Positions 32,814 through 41,035 of a DNA stretch of 63,378 nucleotides are shown here, piece after piece. Origin of the DNA: Ideonella sp. A 288 (GTDB lineage: Bacteria; Pseudomonadota; Gammaproteobacteria; Burkholderiales; Burkholderiaceae_C). The notes beneath the pieces were generated by a model, which was not told where the DNA came from, made no database searches, and was given only the letters and a program-made list of their open reading frames with translations. The position numbers and the translations under genes are program-made. The DNA is taken from positions 19,635 to 83,012 of the forward strand of contig NZ_MWLO01000135.1 of assembly GCF_002198735.1 (NCBI RefSeq), read 5' to 3'. Numbering within the stretch: the first letter of the stretch is position 1; each line of letters opens with the position of its first letter.

Positions 32814-32817
32814 CTAG
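32651..32817. mobile_element. MITE-like 167-bp inverted-repeat element
   Basis: The ends are perfect 16-bp inverted repeats, CTAGTGCAGTGTTCGA at 32651-32666 and its complement at 32802-32817. After four unmatched bases the symmetry continues with ATGCAGCAC and then AAGCCG. The interior has no gene. The outer CTAG may be the target duplication or part of the repeat. The right CTAG supplies the TAG stop codon (32814-32816) of the neighbouring oxidoreductase. Such elements are mobilised by transposases elsewhere in the genome; none is seen here. Confidence 0.7.
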
Positions 32818-33917
32818 TGTCCGCCGGCCACCGGCAGTTCGCGCCGCTGGGCCGCGCTGAGCGTGCCCAGGTCGAGCAGGTGCATCACGTCCAGCGCCTG
32901 TGTGGCCGGCACCGGGTTGGGGGCGAGGCCGCGCAAGGCATCGCGGATGGCCGCGTAATAATCCGGATAACGACCGTGCTGTGTCGGCCATGCTCCATCG
33001 ACCAGCTCGTTGGGCGACTGGGGCGACGGCGCCGCGACGGCCAGGCGGCCAGCGCTGGGGTCGGCGCCCCAGTCCTGCGGCCGGGCGGGGTCGGGGCGGC
33101 GGCCGGCCTTCAGGTCGTCTTCCTGCCGGTCGAGGCCGAACTTCACCCAGCTGCCGAGCGTGCCGTGCAGCGCGAAGCGCGGGCCTGGCAGAGCGGCCAG
33201 CGTGCTGCCATGCAGGTCGGCGCGCAGGCCGTCGGCCCAGCGCAGGCGGGCGTGGAACAGGTCGGTGCCCTGGGCGCCATCGCGCACGCCGGCCAGGTCG
33301 GCCGCGATCGCCTCGGGCATGCCGAAGAGCTGCAAGGCCTGGTCGATCAGGTGCGGGCCCAGGTCCAGCCACAGGCCGCCGCCGGCCGCGTCGGCGTCGC
33401 GCCACCGCGACTGGACCACGGGGCGGTAGCGGTCGAAGTGCATCTGGGCATGCACCACCCGCCCCAGCGTGGCACTGCGCACCAGGGCCTGGGCGGTCAG
33501 CATGTCGCCGTCCCAGCGCCGGTTGTGGAAGACGCTCAGCAGCACCGCCCGCTCGTCGGCCACGCGGATCAGGTGCCGCGCCTGCGCCGCATCCAGCGTG
33601 AAGGGCTTGTCCACCACCACCGACCGGCCGGCCTTCAAGGCGGCCAGGGCCAGGGGGTGGTGGGTGTCGTTGGGCGTGGGGATGACGACCAGGTCGATGT
33701 CGTCCCGGTCGACCAGGGCCTGCGGCGCCGCGTGCACCTGCACCTGCGGGCCCAGCGCCGCGCGCACCGCGTCCGGCTGGCGACTGGCCACGGCCACCAG
33801 CTCGAGCCCGGGCGTGGTCGTGATCAAGGGGCCGTGGAACACCCGGCTGGAGGCGCCCCAGCCGATCAGGCCCACGCGGACCGGCCGATCGGGCAAGGGA
33901 TGGGGTGGCGTGGTCAT
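32814..33917 (-). CDS. Gfo/Idh/MocA-family oxidoreductase
   Basis: This 367-residue NAD(P)-dependent dehydrogenase has the Rossmann motif VGLIGWGASSRVFHGPL near residue 12, then VIPTPNDTHHPLALAALKAG, the family EKP-type lysine in VVVDKPFTLD, and a C-terminal half with SVFHNRRWDGD and WLDLGPHLIDQ. These features match the YdgJ/MviM-like branch acting on sugars or related polyols. The start at 33917 (MTTPPHP) is preferred to upstream frames. Its stop codon is the TAG in the end of the MITE-like element, so the last residues may have been altered by that insertion. Confidence 0.88.
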   Translation of the reverse strand: MTTPPHPLPDRPVRVGLIGWGASSRVFHGPLITTTPGLELVAVASRQPDAVRAALGPQVQVHAAPQALVDRDDIDLVVIPTPNDTHHPLALAALKAGRSVVVDKPFTLDAAQARHLIRVADERAVLLSVFHNRRWDGDMLTAQALVRSATLGRVVHAQMHFDRYRPVVQSRWRDADAAGGGLWLDLGPHLIDQALQLFGMPEAIAADLAGVRDGAQGTDLFHARLRWADGLRADLHGSTLAALPGPRFALHGTLGSWVKFGLDRQEDDLKAGRRPDPARPQDWGADPSAGRLAVAAPSPQSPNELVDGAWPTQHGRYPDYYAAIRDALRGLAPNPVPATQALDVMHLLDLGTLSAAQRRELPVAGGH

Positions 33918-34006
33918 GGCCGGGCCATGGTACCGGTCGCACGAGCGAACGGTGGCGCGCTCGGGCCGCCGCACCGACGGGCCCCCCGTGCGGGCGGATC
34001 GCGCGC

Positions 34007-34606
34007 TCAGCCCGCCGCGTCGTAGGCGGCCCGCATCCAGGCGCCCAGCGCCGCGTCCACCTCGTCGGCATGGCCGATGCGGGTGGTCACGGCGCACATG
34101 CTGTCGGGCGGCATGGCCTTCAGCCGAGGGTGCGGCGGCAGCGTCTTGATGGCCAGGCCGATCTCCACCGCGTCGCGGGTGGCCGGCCCGATCGTCAGGA
34201 ACTGCTTCCTGCGGCGCAGGCTGACATAGGACTTCTTCGGCGCCAGCTCGAAGTCGCCGAAGCCCTGCACCACCGCCATCACCGCCTCGTGCAGCGGCCG
34301 CAGGTGTGCCTTACTGCCGGTGTACAGCGTGTCGAGCGGATCGCCCGCGGCCGGCGCGGCGGCCGCGGGTGTCGCACCGGCGGCGGCTCCGTCGCCCAGG
34401 TCGGGCAGGGGCTTGTCCATGAAGTGCACCACCGTGTTGGCATCGCCATGGCCCAGCTTCAGGTGCGCCATGAGCCAGCTGCGGCGCTCGCCGTGCCGCA
34501 CCAGCCCGGTGGCGTGCACGGCGGCGTGCAGCTCGGCGATGGTGCGGCCGGTTTTGGCCTGGATGTTCTTCAGCTGCGTCAGCAGCGCTGCGTGCGGATC
34601 GGCCAT
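34007..34606 (-). CDS. DUF4287/DUF5655-type protein
   Basis: Residues 1-75 of this 199-residue protein match the DUF4287 pattern (TGRTIAELHAAVHATG, HGERRSWLMAHLKLGHGDANT). Residues ~95-199 match DUF5655 (DTLYTGSKAHLRPLHEAVM, YVSLRRRKQFLTIGPATRD, EIGLAIK), a domain of unknown function with a possible nucleic-acid-related fold. The two domains commonly occur together. The ATG at 34606 is chosen by domain start. The DUF1761 gene ends 24 bp upstream of it on the same strand. Confidence 0.75.
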   Translation of the reverse strand: MADPHAALLTQLKNIQAKTGRTIAELHAAVHATGLVRHGERRSWLMAHLKLGHGDANTVVHFMDKPLPDLGDGAAAGATPAAAAPAAGDPLDTLYTGSKAHLRPLHEAVMAVVQGFGDFELAPKKSYVSLRRRKQFLTIGPATRDAVEIGLAIKTLPPHPRLKAMPPDSMCAVTTRIGHADEVDAALGAWMRAAYDAAG

Positions 34607-34629
34607 GGCGGGCAGCCCTCGTGTCAGTG

Positions 34630-35034
34630 TCAGGTCCAGGCGCCGAGGATGCCACCCATCGCCGTGTAGGCGACGACCTGGTAGCCGCCGTTGATGAGCC
34701 AGAGGCGCAGCGAGCGCTGCTCGAAGAGGTAGATCACCCCAAGCGACATGGCCACCCACCCCAGGCCCGTGGCGAAGCCGGCGAACAGGCCGAAGCCCAG
34801 GCTCGCCCTGGCGCCGATGAAGGCCGCCAGGTTGAAGGCCATGACCAGTTGCGCCACCGCCGACAGCGCGAAGATGCGGCCGACCGGCGGGTGCGTCACC
34901 TGGTCGTCGCTGAGCCCGGCCTCGCGCTGCCAGACCCTGGCGAACAGCAGCGGCGAGTACCAGAGCCCACCGATGAGGAAACCCGACAGGGCGGCCAGCA
35001 GCACCGCCGGATAATGGAACTGGATCGACCCCAT
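34630..35034 (-). CDS. DUF1761 membrane protein
   Basis: This 134-residue protein has four hydrophobic segments and the DUF1761 pattern: YPAVLLAALSGFLIGGLWYS at the start, QLVMAFNLAAFIGA in the middle and GGYQVVAYTAMGGILGAW at the end. GGAGGAGC six bases before the ATG supports the start. Function unknown. It is divergent from the LytS-type kinase gene. Confidence 0.8.
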   Translation of the reverse strand: MGSIQFHYPAVLLAALSGFLIGGLWYSPLLFARVWQREAGLSDDQVTHPPVGRIFALSAVAQLVMAFNLAAFIGARASLGFGLFAGFATGLGWVAMSLGVIYLFEQRSLRLWLINGGYQVVAYTAMGGILGAWT

Positions 35035-35112
35035 GCACTTGCTCCTCCGTTGCCGACGCATCGTCGCGGCACTGCGGCGGCGCCGGCAAGCCACCAGCCA
35101 CCGAAGCCCCCC

Positions 35113-36180
35113 ATGCAGGCGCTGAACCCGGAGATTCCGCCGCTGAACCCGCTCGGCGCCCCGGCGGCCGCGAGCTTCGACGACCGTGCGCTGATGGCGC
35201 TGGGCATCCCCGGCTTCGGCCTGAGCATCCCCTGGCTGACCGGGCTGTGGGGCAACGTGCGACCGGGCGACGGGATCTTCTGGGTCGGGCAGGGCCTGTT
35301 CATCGGCCTGGCCGCGGCCATCTGGCTGGGCAACCGCTGGCTGCTGTTGAAGCAGCGCCAGCACTTCGACTGGTTCAGCCACCCGCTGCGCAAGCTGTCG
35401 ATGCTGGTGACGGCCAACGTGCTGTACACCGCGCCGGTCACCGTGGGGGGGCTGATGCTGTGGTTCGCGGCGGGCGGCATGCCGGCACCGCGCGGCACGA
35501 TCGAGGTCGTGGTGCTCACCAACGTCATCTGCGTGCTGTTCGTGACCCATGCCTACGAGACGATGTTCCTGATCCGCGAGCGGCAGTCCGACCGCCTGCG
35601 GGTGGAACGGCTCGAGCGGCTTCGCACGCAGGCCGAGCTGGGGGCACTGAAGGCGCAGGTGGACCCGCACTTCCTGTTCAACAGCCTGAACACCCTGGGC
35701 CACCTGATCACGGCCGACCCGCCGCGCGGCCGGGCCTTCTGCGACGCGCTGGCCGAGATCTACCGCTACGTGCTGGCCAGCCGCGAGCGCGACCTGGTGC
35801 CCCTGGCCGACGAACTGGCCTTCGCGCGGGTCTATCACCAGTTGCTGGCGATGCGGTTCGGCGCGGCCATCCGGCTGGACATCGACCCGGCGCTCGACGG
35901 CCTGGCGGTGCAGATCGCGCCGCTGGCGCTGCAGACGCTGATCGAGAACGCCGTCAAGCACAACCAGGCGGGCGAGGACGCCCCGCTGGCCATCACCGTG
36001 CAACCGGGCGATGGCAGCGTGCGCGTCGGCAACGCGGTGCTGCCGCGCCGCAGCCGGCTGCCGTCGGCGGGCCTGGGCCTGGCCAACCTGGACGAGCGCT
36101 GCCGCTGGTTGACGGGCCGATCGCTGCGGCGCGACGACGACGGCCAGCGCTTCGAGGTCGACGTGCCGGTGGTGCCGTGA
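35113..36180 (+). CDS. LytS/YehU-type sensor histidine kinase
   Basis: This 355-residue membrane kinase has hydrophobic segments at about residues 37-72, 93-120 and 133-150, then a His_kinase domain with QVDPHFLFNSLNTLGHLI, where the histidine of PHFLFN is the phosphoacceptor. The ATPase part contains LQTLIENAVKHN and GLGLANLDERC. Its gene overlaps that of a LytTR regulator by four bases (GTGA), so the pair forms a two-component system. The stimulus cannot be deduced. Confidence 0.9.
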   Translation: MQALNPEIPPLNPLGAPAAASFDDRALMALGIPGFGLSIPWLTGLWGNVRPGDGIFWVGQGLFIGLAAAIWLGNRWLLLKQRQHFDWFSHPLRKLSMLVTANVLYTAPVTVGGLMLWFAAGGMPAPRGTIEVVVLTNVICVLFVTHAYETMFLIRERQSDRLRVERLERLRTQAELGALKAQVDPHFLFNSLNTLGHLITADPPRGRAFCDALAEIYRYVLASRERDLVPLADELAFARVYHQLLAMRFGAAIRLDIDPALDGLAVQIAPLALQTLIENAVKHNQAGEDAPLAITVQPGDGSVRVGNAVLPRRSRLPSAGLGLANLDERCRWLTGRSLRRDDDGQRFEVDVPVVP

Positions 36181-36947
36181 TCGCCCTGCAGTGCTTCATC
36201 GCCGAGGACGAACCGCCGGCCCGCCAGCGCCTGCAGGAGGCGCTGGCCCGGGTGGCGCCGCAGGCGGCCGTGGTGGGCCATGCCGACACCGTGCGCGGCA
36301 CGGCGGCGTGGCTCGCCACGCATGCGCCACCCGACCTGCTGCTGCTGGACATCCAGCTCGGCGACGGGCTCTCGCTGGAGCTGTTCGACGGTGCGGGCTG
36401 CCCGGTGCCGGTGATCTTCACGACCGCCTACGACCGCTTCGCGCTGCAGGCCTTCCAGGCGCTGGCGGTGGACTACCTGCTGAAGCCGGTGGCCGACGCG
36501 GCGCTCGCCGGTGCCTTGGCCAAGGTCGGCCGGTTGCGCCAGGCCTTCGCGCCGGATGCCGCGCGCCTGGCCGCGGCGCTGGACGGCCTGCGGCCGACGC
36601 CCACGGCGTTTCGCCGACGGCTGGTGGCCCGCGGGCCCGGCCAGGCGCACGTGCTGCCGGTGGAGGCGGTGGCCTGTGTCGTGTCGCTCGACAAGACCAG
36701 CGTGGCCGTCGCCCGCGACGGCACGCGGCACCTGCTGGACGAGCCACTGGCCGAGCTCGAGGCCGCGCTGGACCCGCAGCAGTTCTTCCGGGCCAGCCGG
36801 CAGGTGCTGGTGGCCGCGATCGCGGTGCAGGCCTTCGAGGCTATCGGCCGCGGCCGCTTGCGGGTCGACCTGCAGCCCGATCCGGGTTTCGAGGTCGTGA
36901 TCAGCCAGGAGCGCGCGGCGGTCTTCCGCGCCTGGCTGGCGCGCTGA
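36177..36947 (+). CDS. LytTR-family response regulator
   Basis: The start is a GTG overlapping the kinase stop. Residues 1-120 form a receiver domain: FIAEDEPPARQRL with the acidic pair, LLLLDIQLGDG with the phospho-accepting Asp, and DYLLKPV with the conserved Lys. Residues ~150-256 form the LytTR DNA-binding domain (AVACVVSLDKTSVAV, QQFFRASRQVLVA, VVISQERAAVFRAWL). It should be phosphorylated by the adjacent LytS-type kinase. Confidence 0.9.
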   Translation: MIALQCFIAEDEPPARQRLQEALARVAPQAAVVGHADTVRGTAAWLATHAPPDLLLLDIQLGDGLSLELFDGAGCPVPVIFTTAYDRFALQAFQALAVDYLLKPVADAALAGALAKVGRLRQAFAPDAARLAAALDGLRPTPTAFRRRLVARGPGQAHVLPVEAVACVVSLDKTSVAVARDGTRHLLDEPLAELEAALDPQQFFRASRQVLVAAIAVQAFEAIGRGRLRVDLQPDPGFEVVISQERAAVFRAWLAR

Positions 36948-37013
36948 GCCCTTGCGCGGGCCAGGGCGGCCGCATGGGCGCCGCCCGGGGCCGCCCCGTT
37001 CACCGCGGCGCGA

Positions 37014-38045
37014 CTAGCCGATGTCGAGCGCGATCTTGCCGAACTGAGTGCCCGACTCCAGGTGAGTCAGCGCCTGGTGCACGTCGTCCAGGCGGTAGCG
37101 GGCGTCGATCACCGGCCGCAGGCGCCCCTGCCGGCACCAGGCCAGCAGGTCGCGCAGTTCGCCGGGGTCGCCGAGCGTGGAGCCGAAGATCTGCAGCTGG
37201 CGGATGAAGACGCGGCGCAGGTCGGCCGGCGGCTGGTCGCCTGCCGTGGCGCCGCAGGTGACGATGCGGCCGCCGCGCACCACCGACTTCAGCGCGGCGC
37301 TCCAGGCCGTGCCGCCGATGTTCTCGATGACCACGTCGACACCGCGACCGCCGGTGAGCTGCTGGACGCGCTTCGCGACATCCTCGGCGCCGCTGTGGAT
37401 CGTGGCGTCGGCGCCCATGGCCGCGGCGCGTTGCAGCTTGCCCTCGTCGCGCGAGGTGACGAAGACGCGGGCACCGCAGGCCTTGGCCAGCTGCAGCGCG
37501 GCCAGCGAGACGCCGCCGCCGACGCCGAAGACGAGCACCGTCTCCCAGGGCTGCAGCCGGGCCTTGGTGAACAGCATGCGCCAGGCGGTGAGGTGGTTCA
37601 CGCCCAGCGCGGAGGCCTCGGCGAAGTCGAGCTCGTCGGGGATCGGGAAGGCGTTGGCCGCCGGCACGGCCACGAACTCGGCAAAGGTGCCATCGCGGTG
37701 CTCGCCGAGCAGGCGCATCGCGCTGCACAGCACCTGCTGGCCGCGCCCGCAGAACTCGCAGCGGCCGCAGGTGATGCCGGGGTACAGCACCACCCGCTGG
37801 CCGGGGCGCAGCAGGGTCTCGGTGGCATCCACCTCCTCGATCACGCCGGCGCCGTCCACGCCCATGGTCTGCGGCAGCGTGTGCGAGATGCCGGCGCCGC
37901 TGTTGCGCATGTAGAGGTCCACGCGGTTGAGCGTGGCGGCCTTCAGGCGCACCAGCGCCTCGCCGCTGCGGCGCTGCGGCAGCGGCCGTTCGCCGACGGA
38001 GACCACCTCGTTGCCGCCATGGCCTGTCAGGTGCGCTGCCTTCAT
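37014..38045 (-). CDS. zinc-type alcohol dehydrogenase-like protein (MDR family)
   Basis: This 343-residue protein has the MDR plan: GroES-like domain with MGVDGAGVIEEV, a structural zinc lobe with CGRCEFCGRGQQVLC, and a Rossmann domain with LVFGVGGGVSLAALQLAKA. The end has LGDPGELRDLLAWC and GKIALDIG. Substrate unknown. It stands alone on the minus strand. Confidence 0.88.
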   Translation of the reverse strand: MKAAHLTGHGGNEVVSVGERPLPQRRSGEALVRLKAATLNRVDLYMRNSGAGISHTLPQTMGVDGAGVIEEVDATETLLRPGQRVVLYPGITCGRCEFCGRGQQVLCSAMRLLGEHRDGTFAEFVAVPAANAFPIPDELDFAEASALGVNHLTAWRMLFTKARLQPWETVLVFGVGGGVSLAALQLAKACGARVFVTSRDEGKLQRAAAMGADATIHSGAEDVAKRVQQLTGGRGVDVVIENIGGTAWSAALKSVVRGGRIVTCGATAGDQPPADLRRVFIRQLQIFGSTLGDPGELRDLLAWCRQGRLRPVIDARYRLDDVHQALTHLESGTQFGKIALDIG

Positions 38046-38285
38046 CGGTCGTCCTCTGTGGTCATCGGCGCCACTCTAGCGCGACGATGCGTGGCCCATC
38101 CGGCGCCCGGCCTCAGGCCAGCGGATCGCCCTTCATCACCATCGCGCCCCACGGGTCCATCGTGATCAGGCCGCCCGCCGTGTCGGCCCGGCCCTGGTCG
38201 CGCGCCGGCAGCATGCCCTGGATGGCGTCGATGCGCTTCCAGCAGACCGTGCGGCGCCTGCCCGGGCCGTCGCTGCGCAGGGTGC

Positions 38286-38873
38286 CTACTTGGCCTGGCG
38301 CAGCGCGACGCGGTAGGCCTCGAGCCGGGCCTCGTAGTCCTGCGCGTCGCCATAGGCCAGGAAGCGTTGGTAGCGGCCGTGCGTGCCCAGGATCTTGTGG
38401 GCGTGCTTGATGGGGCAGAAGTACTCTTCGGTGCGGCCGACGATCTCGCGCAGGTAGGCGATCAGGCCGTTGGCGTACTCGCAGTAGGTGCAGTGGAACT
38501 TCTCGATGAGGTTCAGGTACTCCAGGTGACGCCGGTCGAACACCAGGTAGTCGCTTCGCTTGACCTTGGCGATGCCGTAGATCGGGAAGCACGCCCATTG
38601 GTAGAAGCTGACGAACAGGTCCAGCATCAGCAACGGCAGCGCCATGCCGTAGATGATCGGCCCGGTGATCAGGTTCTGCGGCCGGTTGTTCACCAGCCAG
38701 CGGAAGAAGCCCTTCCTGAGCTTGCGGTGGGCATCGCGCACACCACGCTCGAACTCCACTCGCTTGCCGTTGATCTGGAAGAACATGCGGCTCTCCTGCT
38801 CGTGCACCGCGGTGCGCAGGTCGTCCTCGAGCCCCGCCATCTGGGCCAGTATCCGGTCGATTCGATCGTTCAT
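38286..38873 (-). CDS. conserved hypothetical protein with membrane segment
   Basis: This 195-residue protein has an amphipathic N-terminus, a hydrophobic stretch near residues 70-100 (GPIIYGMALPLLMLDLFVSF) and two cysteines in FHCTYCEYANG followed by EEYFCPIKHAHK. I believe it belongs to a conserved proteobacterial family of unknown function, but I cannot name it. It is flanked on the right by the divergent cbpA gene. Confidence 0.65.
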   Translation of the reverse strand: MNDRIDRILAQMAGLEDDLRTAVHEQESRMFFQINGKRVEFERGVRDAHRKLRKGFFRWLVNNRPQNLITGPIIYGMALPLLMLDLFVSFYQWACFPIYGIAKVKRSDYLVFDRRHLEYLNLIEKFHCTYCEYANGLIAYLREIVGRTEEYFCPIKHAHKILGTHGRYQRFLAYGDAQDYEARLEAYRVALRQAK

Positions 38874-39053
38874 GGGCGCAGCATAGACCCGCCGTCCGCC
38901 GCTGTCCGATGAAACTGACAGGTCGGCCGCCAGAGGCCGTCATTGACCCGTCTCAACGCGGGTGGACGGCCCAGCCTTAGGCTCGAGATCGGCGTTCGCG
39001 GAGTTGGGGCGACGCTGCGATGGCGAAAACAACAACACGTGAAGTGAGCGCAC

Positions 39054-40052
39054 TTGGAGTTCAAGGACTACTACGCCGTGCTGGGTGTTCCGCGCGATGC
39101 CGCGGCCGGCGACATCAAGAAGGCCTACCGCAGGCTGGCTCGGCAGCACCACCCCGACGTCAGCCAGGCGGCCGACGCCGGGCAGCGGATGAGCGAGGTC
39201 AACGAGGCCTACGCGGTGCTGTCCGACGTCGAGCGGCGGGCGGCCTACGACAAGCTGTCCGCGGGCCACCGGGCGGGCGAAACCTTCACGCCCCCGCCAG
39301 ACTGGGATGCCGGCTTCGAGTTCACCAACGCCGGCTTCCACGGCCCGACCGGCGGCGACTACAGCGAGTTCTTCAGCGAGCTGTTCGGCCGCATGGGTGG
39401 TGCTGCGCGCAGCGGCCGCCACCGGCCGTCGGCGGCGGACGGCCCGGTGCGCGGCGACGATCACCATGCCAGGATCCTGCTCGAACTGGACGACGCCTGG
39501 CTGGGCCCGCGGCGCATGCTGGACCTGCAGGTGCCGCAGGAAGACGCCGACGGGCACCTGCGCCTGGCGCGGCGCACGCTCGAGGTGAAGATCCCGATCG
39601 GCGTGCGGCCGGGCCAGTTGATCCGCCTGGCCGGCCAGGGCGGGCCGGGGCGGGCCGGCGGGCCGCCGGGCGACCTGCTGCTGGAGGTGCAGTTCCGGCC
39701 CCATCCGCTGTTCTCGCTCGACGGCACGACGCTGCACACCGGCTTGCCGGTGGCACCGTGGGAGGCCGCGCTGGGCGCGGTGGTGCCGGTGGCCTTGCCG
39801 GCGGGCCAGCAGTTGAACGTGCGGGTGCCGCCGGGTGCGCAGACCGGTCAGCGCCTCACCGTGTGTGGCAAGGGCCTGCCGGCGCGCCCGCCCGGCGACC
39901 TCGAGCTTCAGGTGCGCGTCGTGCTGCCCAGTGCCCTCGACCCCCGGGCCCGGCGCCACTACGAACAGATGGCGGCCGAACTGGTCGATTTCGATGCCCG
40001 CAAGGTCAGTGCCGCCGAGGCCGAGCGGCAGCGTGAGGAGTCGGCGACATGA
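39054..40052 (+). CDS. cbpA: CbpA-type DnaJ co-chaperone
   Basis: This 332-residue protein has a J-domain at residues 1-70 (DYYAVLGVPRDA, with the HPD motif in QHHPDVS), a linker with Gly/Phe-rich parts, and a DnaJ C-terminal domain with two beta-sandwich halves (LEVKIPIGVRPGQLIRLAGQ, LNVRVPPGAQTGQRL). The zinc-finger module of DnaJ is absent, as in CbpA. It stimulates DnaK and binds DNA in stress. The start is TTG at 39054. The cbpM gene overlaps its end by ATGA. Confidence 0.92.
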   Translation: MEFKDYYAVLGVPRDAAAGDIKKAYRRLARQHHPDVSQAADAGQRMSEVNEAYAVLSDVERRAAYDKLSAGHRAGETFTPPPDWDAGFEFTNAGFHGPTGGDYSEFFSELFGRMGGAARSGRHRPSAADGPVRGDDHHARILLELDDAWLGPRRMLDLQVPQEDADGHLRLARRTLEVKIPIGVRPGQLIRLAGQGGPGRAGGPPGDLLLEVQFRPHPLFSLDGTTLHTGLPVAPWEAALGAVVPVALPAGQQLNVRVPPGAQTGQRLTVCGKGLPARPPGDLELQVRVVLPSALDPRARRHYEQMAAELVDFDARKVSAAEAERQREESAT

Positions 40053-40357
40053 GCTTTCGTCCATCACCACCTGAGGGGCCGCCCGAGGACAGCAGCCTCG
40101 ACCTCGAGGCCCTGTGCCGACTCACCGGGGTCGATGCCGCGTGGGTGTTGCAGCGGGTGGCCGAAGGCCTGCTGGCGCCCCGCGCGGCGCGCATCGGCGA
40201 GTCCAGGCGCTTCGATGCCGCCACCTTGCATCGGGCCCGCTGCATGCTGTGGCTCGAGAGTGAGTTCGAGGCCGGCCCCGAACTGGCCGCGCTGGTGGCC
40301 GACCTGCAGGAGCAGATCGGCACCTTGCGGCAGCAGTTGCGCTTGCTGGGTCACTGA
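40049..40357 (+). CDS. cbpM: CbpM-type modulator of CbpA
   Basis: This 102-residue protein has the MerR-like N-terminal helix-turn-helix remnant (LEALCRLTGVDAAWVLQRV, GLLAPRAARIGESRRFD) and a helical tail (ALVADLQEQIGTLRQQLRLL). CbpM binds the J-domain of CbpA and blocks its action. The order cbpA-cbpM with ATGA overlap is typical. Confidence 0.85.
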   Translation: MSFRPSPPEGPPEDSSLDLEALCRLTGVDAAWVLQRVAEGLLAPRAARIGESRRFDAATLHRARCMLWLESEFEAGPELAALVADLQEQIGTLRQQLRLLGH

Positions 40358-40469
40358 GCCTGGCTGGTGCTCGCCGGCATCGGGCCGTGCGTGGTGGCGT
40401 TGACTGCACTCAACGGTACACCGCAGCGGCGGCGACCCAATCGATGCATGCCAGCATCTAGGAAGCAGC

Positions 40470-40931
40470 ATGGCTGAACGACTGAGCGCCGGGGAAGTCT
40501 GCACGCGGATCGTGAGCTTCGCCGAGCGGGGCATGGACATCACCGAGGCGGCCCGCCTGATGCGCGAGCACCACGTGGGGTCGCTGGTGGTCGTCGACGA
40601 GACCGCGGCCGGCCGGGTGGCCGTCGGCATGCTGACCGACCGCGACATCGTCACCGCGGTGGTCGCCAAGGGCGTCGACGCGACGTCGCTGCGTGTCGGC
40701 GATGCGATGGGCCCCGACCTGGTGTCGGCGCGCGAGGACGACTCGATGGTCGACCTGCTGGCGCTGATGCGCGGCAAGGGCGTGCGGCGCGTGCCGATCG
40801 TCGGTGCCGGCGGCGTGCTGGTGGGCCTGGTCACGATGGACGACCTGCTCGGCATCATCGCCGAGGAACTGCGCCTCGTGGCCGTGGCCATCGAGAGCGG
40901 GCGCCATCGCGAGGCGGGGCAGCGGCCATGA
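40470..40931 (+). CDS. CBS-domain-pair protein
   Basis: This 153-residue protein is two CBS motifs: DITEAARLMREHHVGSLVVV with MLTDRDIV, and DSMVDLLALMRGKGVRRVPI with LVTMDDLLGIIA. CBS pairs bind adenosine nucleotides and tune partner proteins. It sits alone between cbpM and a FadL-type porin gene. Confidence 0.88.
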   Translation: MAERLSAGEVCTRIVSFAERGMDITEAARLMREHHVGSLVVVDETAAGRVAVGMLTDRDIVTAVVAKGVDATSLRVGDAMGPDLVSAREDDSMVDLLALMRGKGVRRVPIVGAGGVLVGLVTMDDLLGIIAEELRLVAVAIESGRHREAGQRP

Positions 40932-41035
40932 CATCCGGCCCCGGGCTTCGCATCGATCGGGTCGCCTGAGCCCTGCCGATGGCCAAGGATCCACCTGCGG
41001 CCCGTCGTGGCCGCGACGATGAAGAGGAGATCACG

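Noticed and set aside
38113-38285. Minus-strand peptide ending ITMDPWGAMVMKGDPLA
   Set aside because: It looks orderly but has no clear start or ribosome site; left unannotated, it may be a small gene or remnant.
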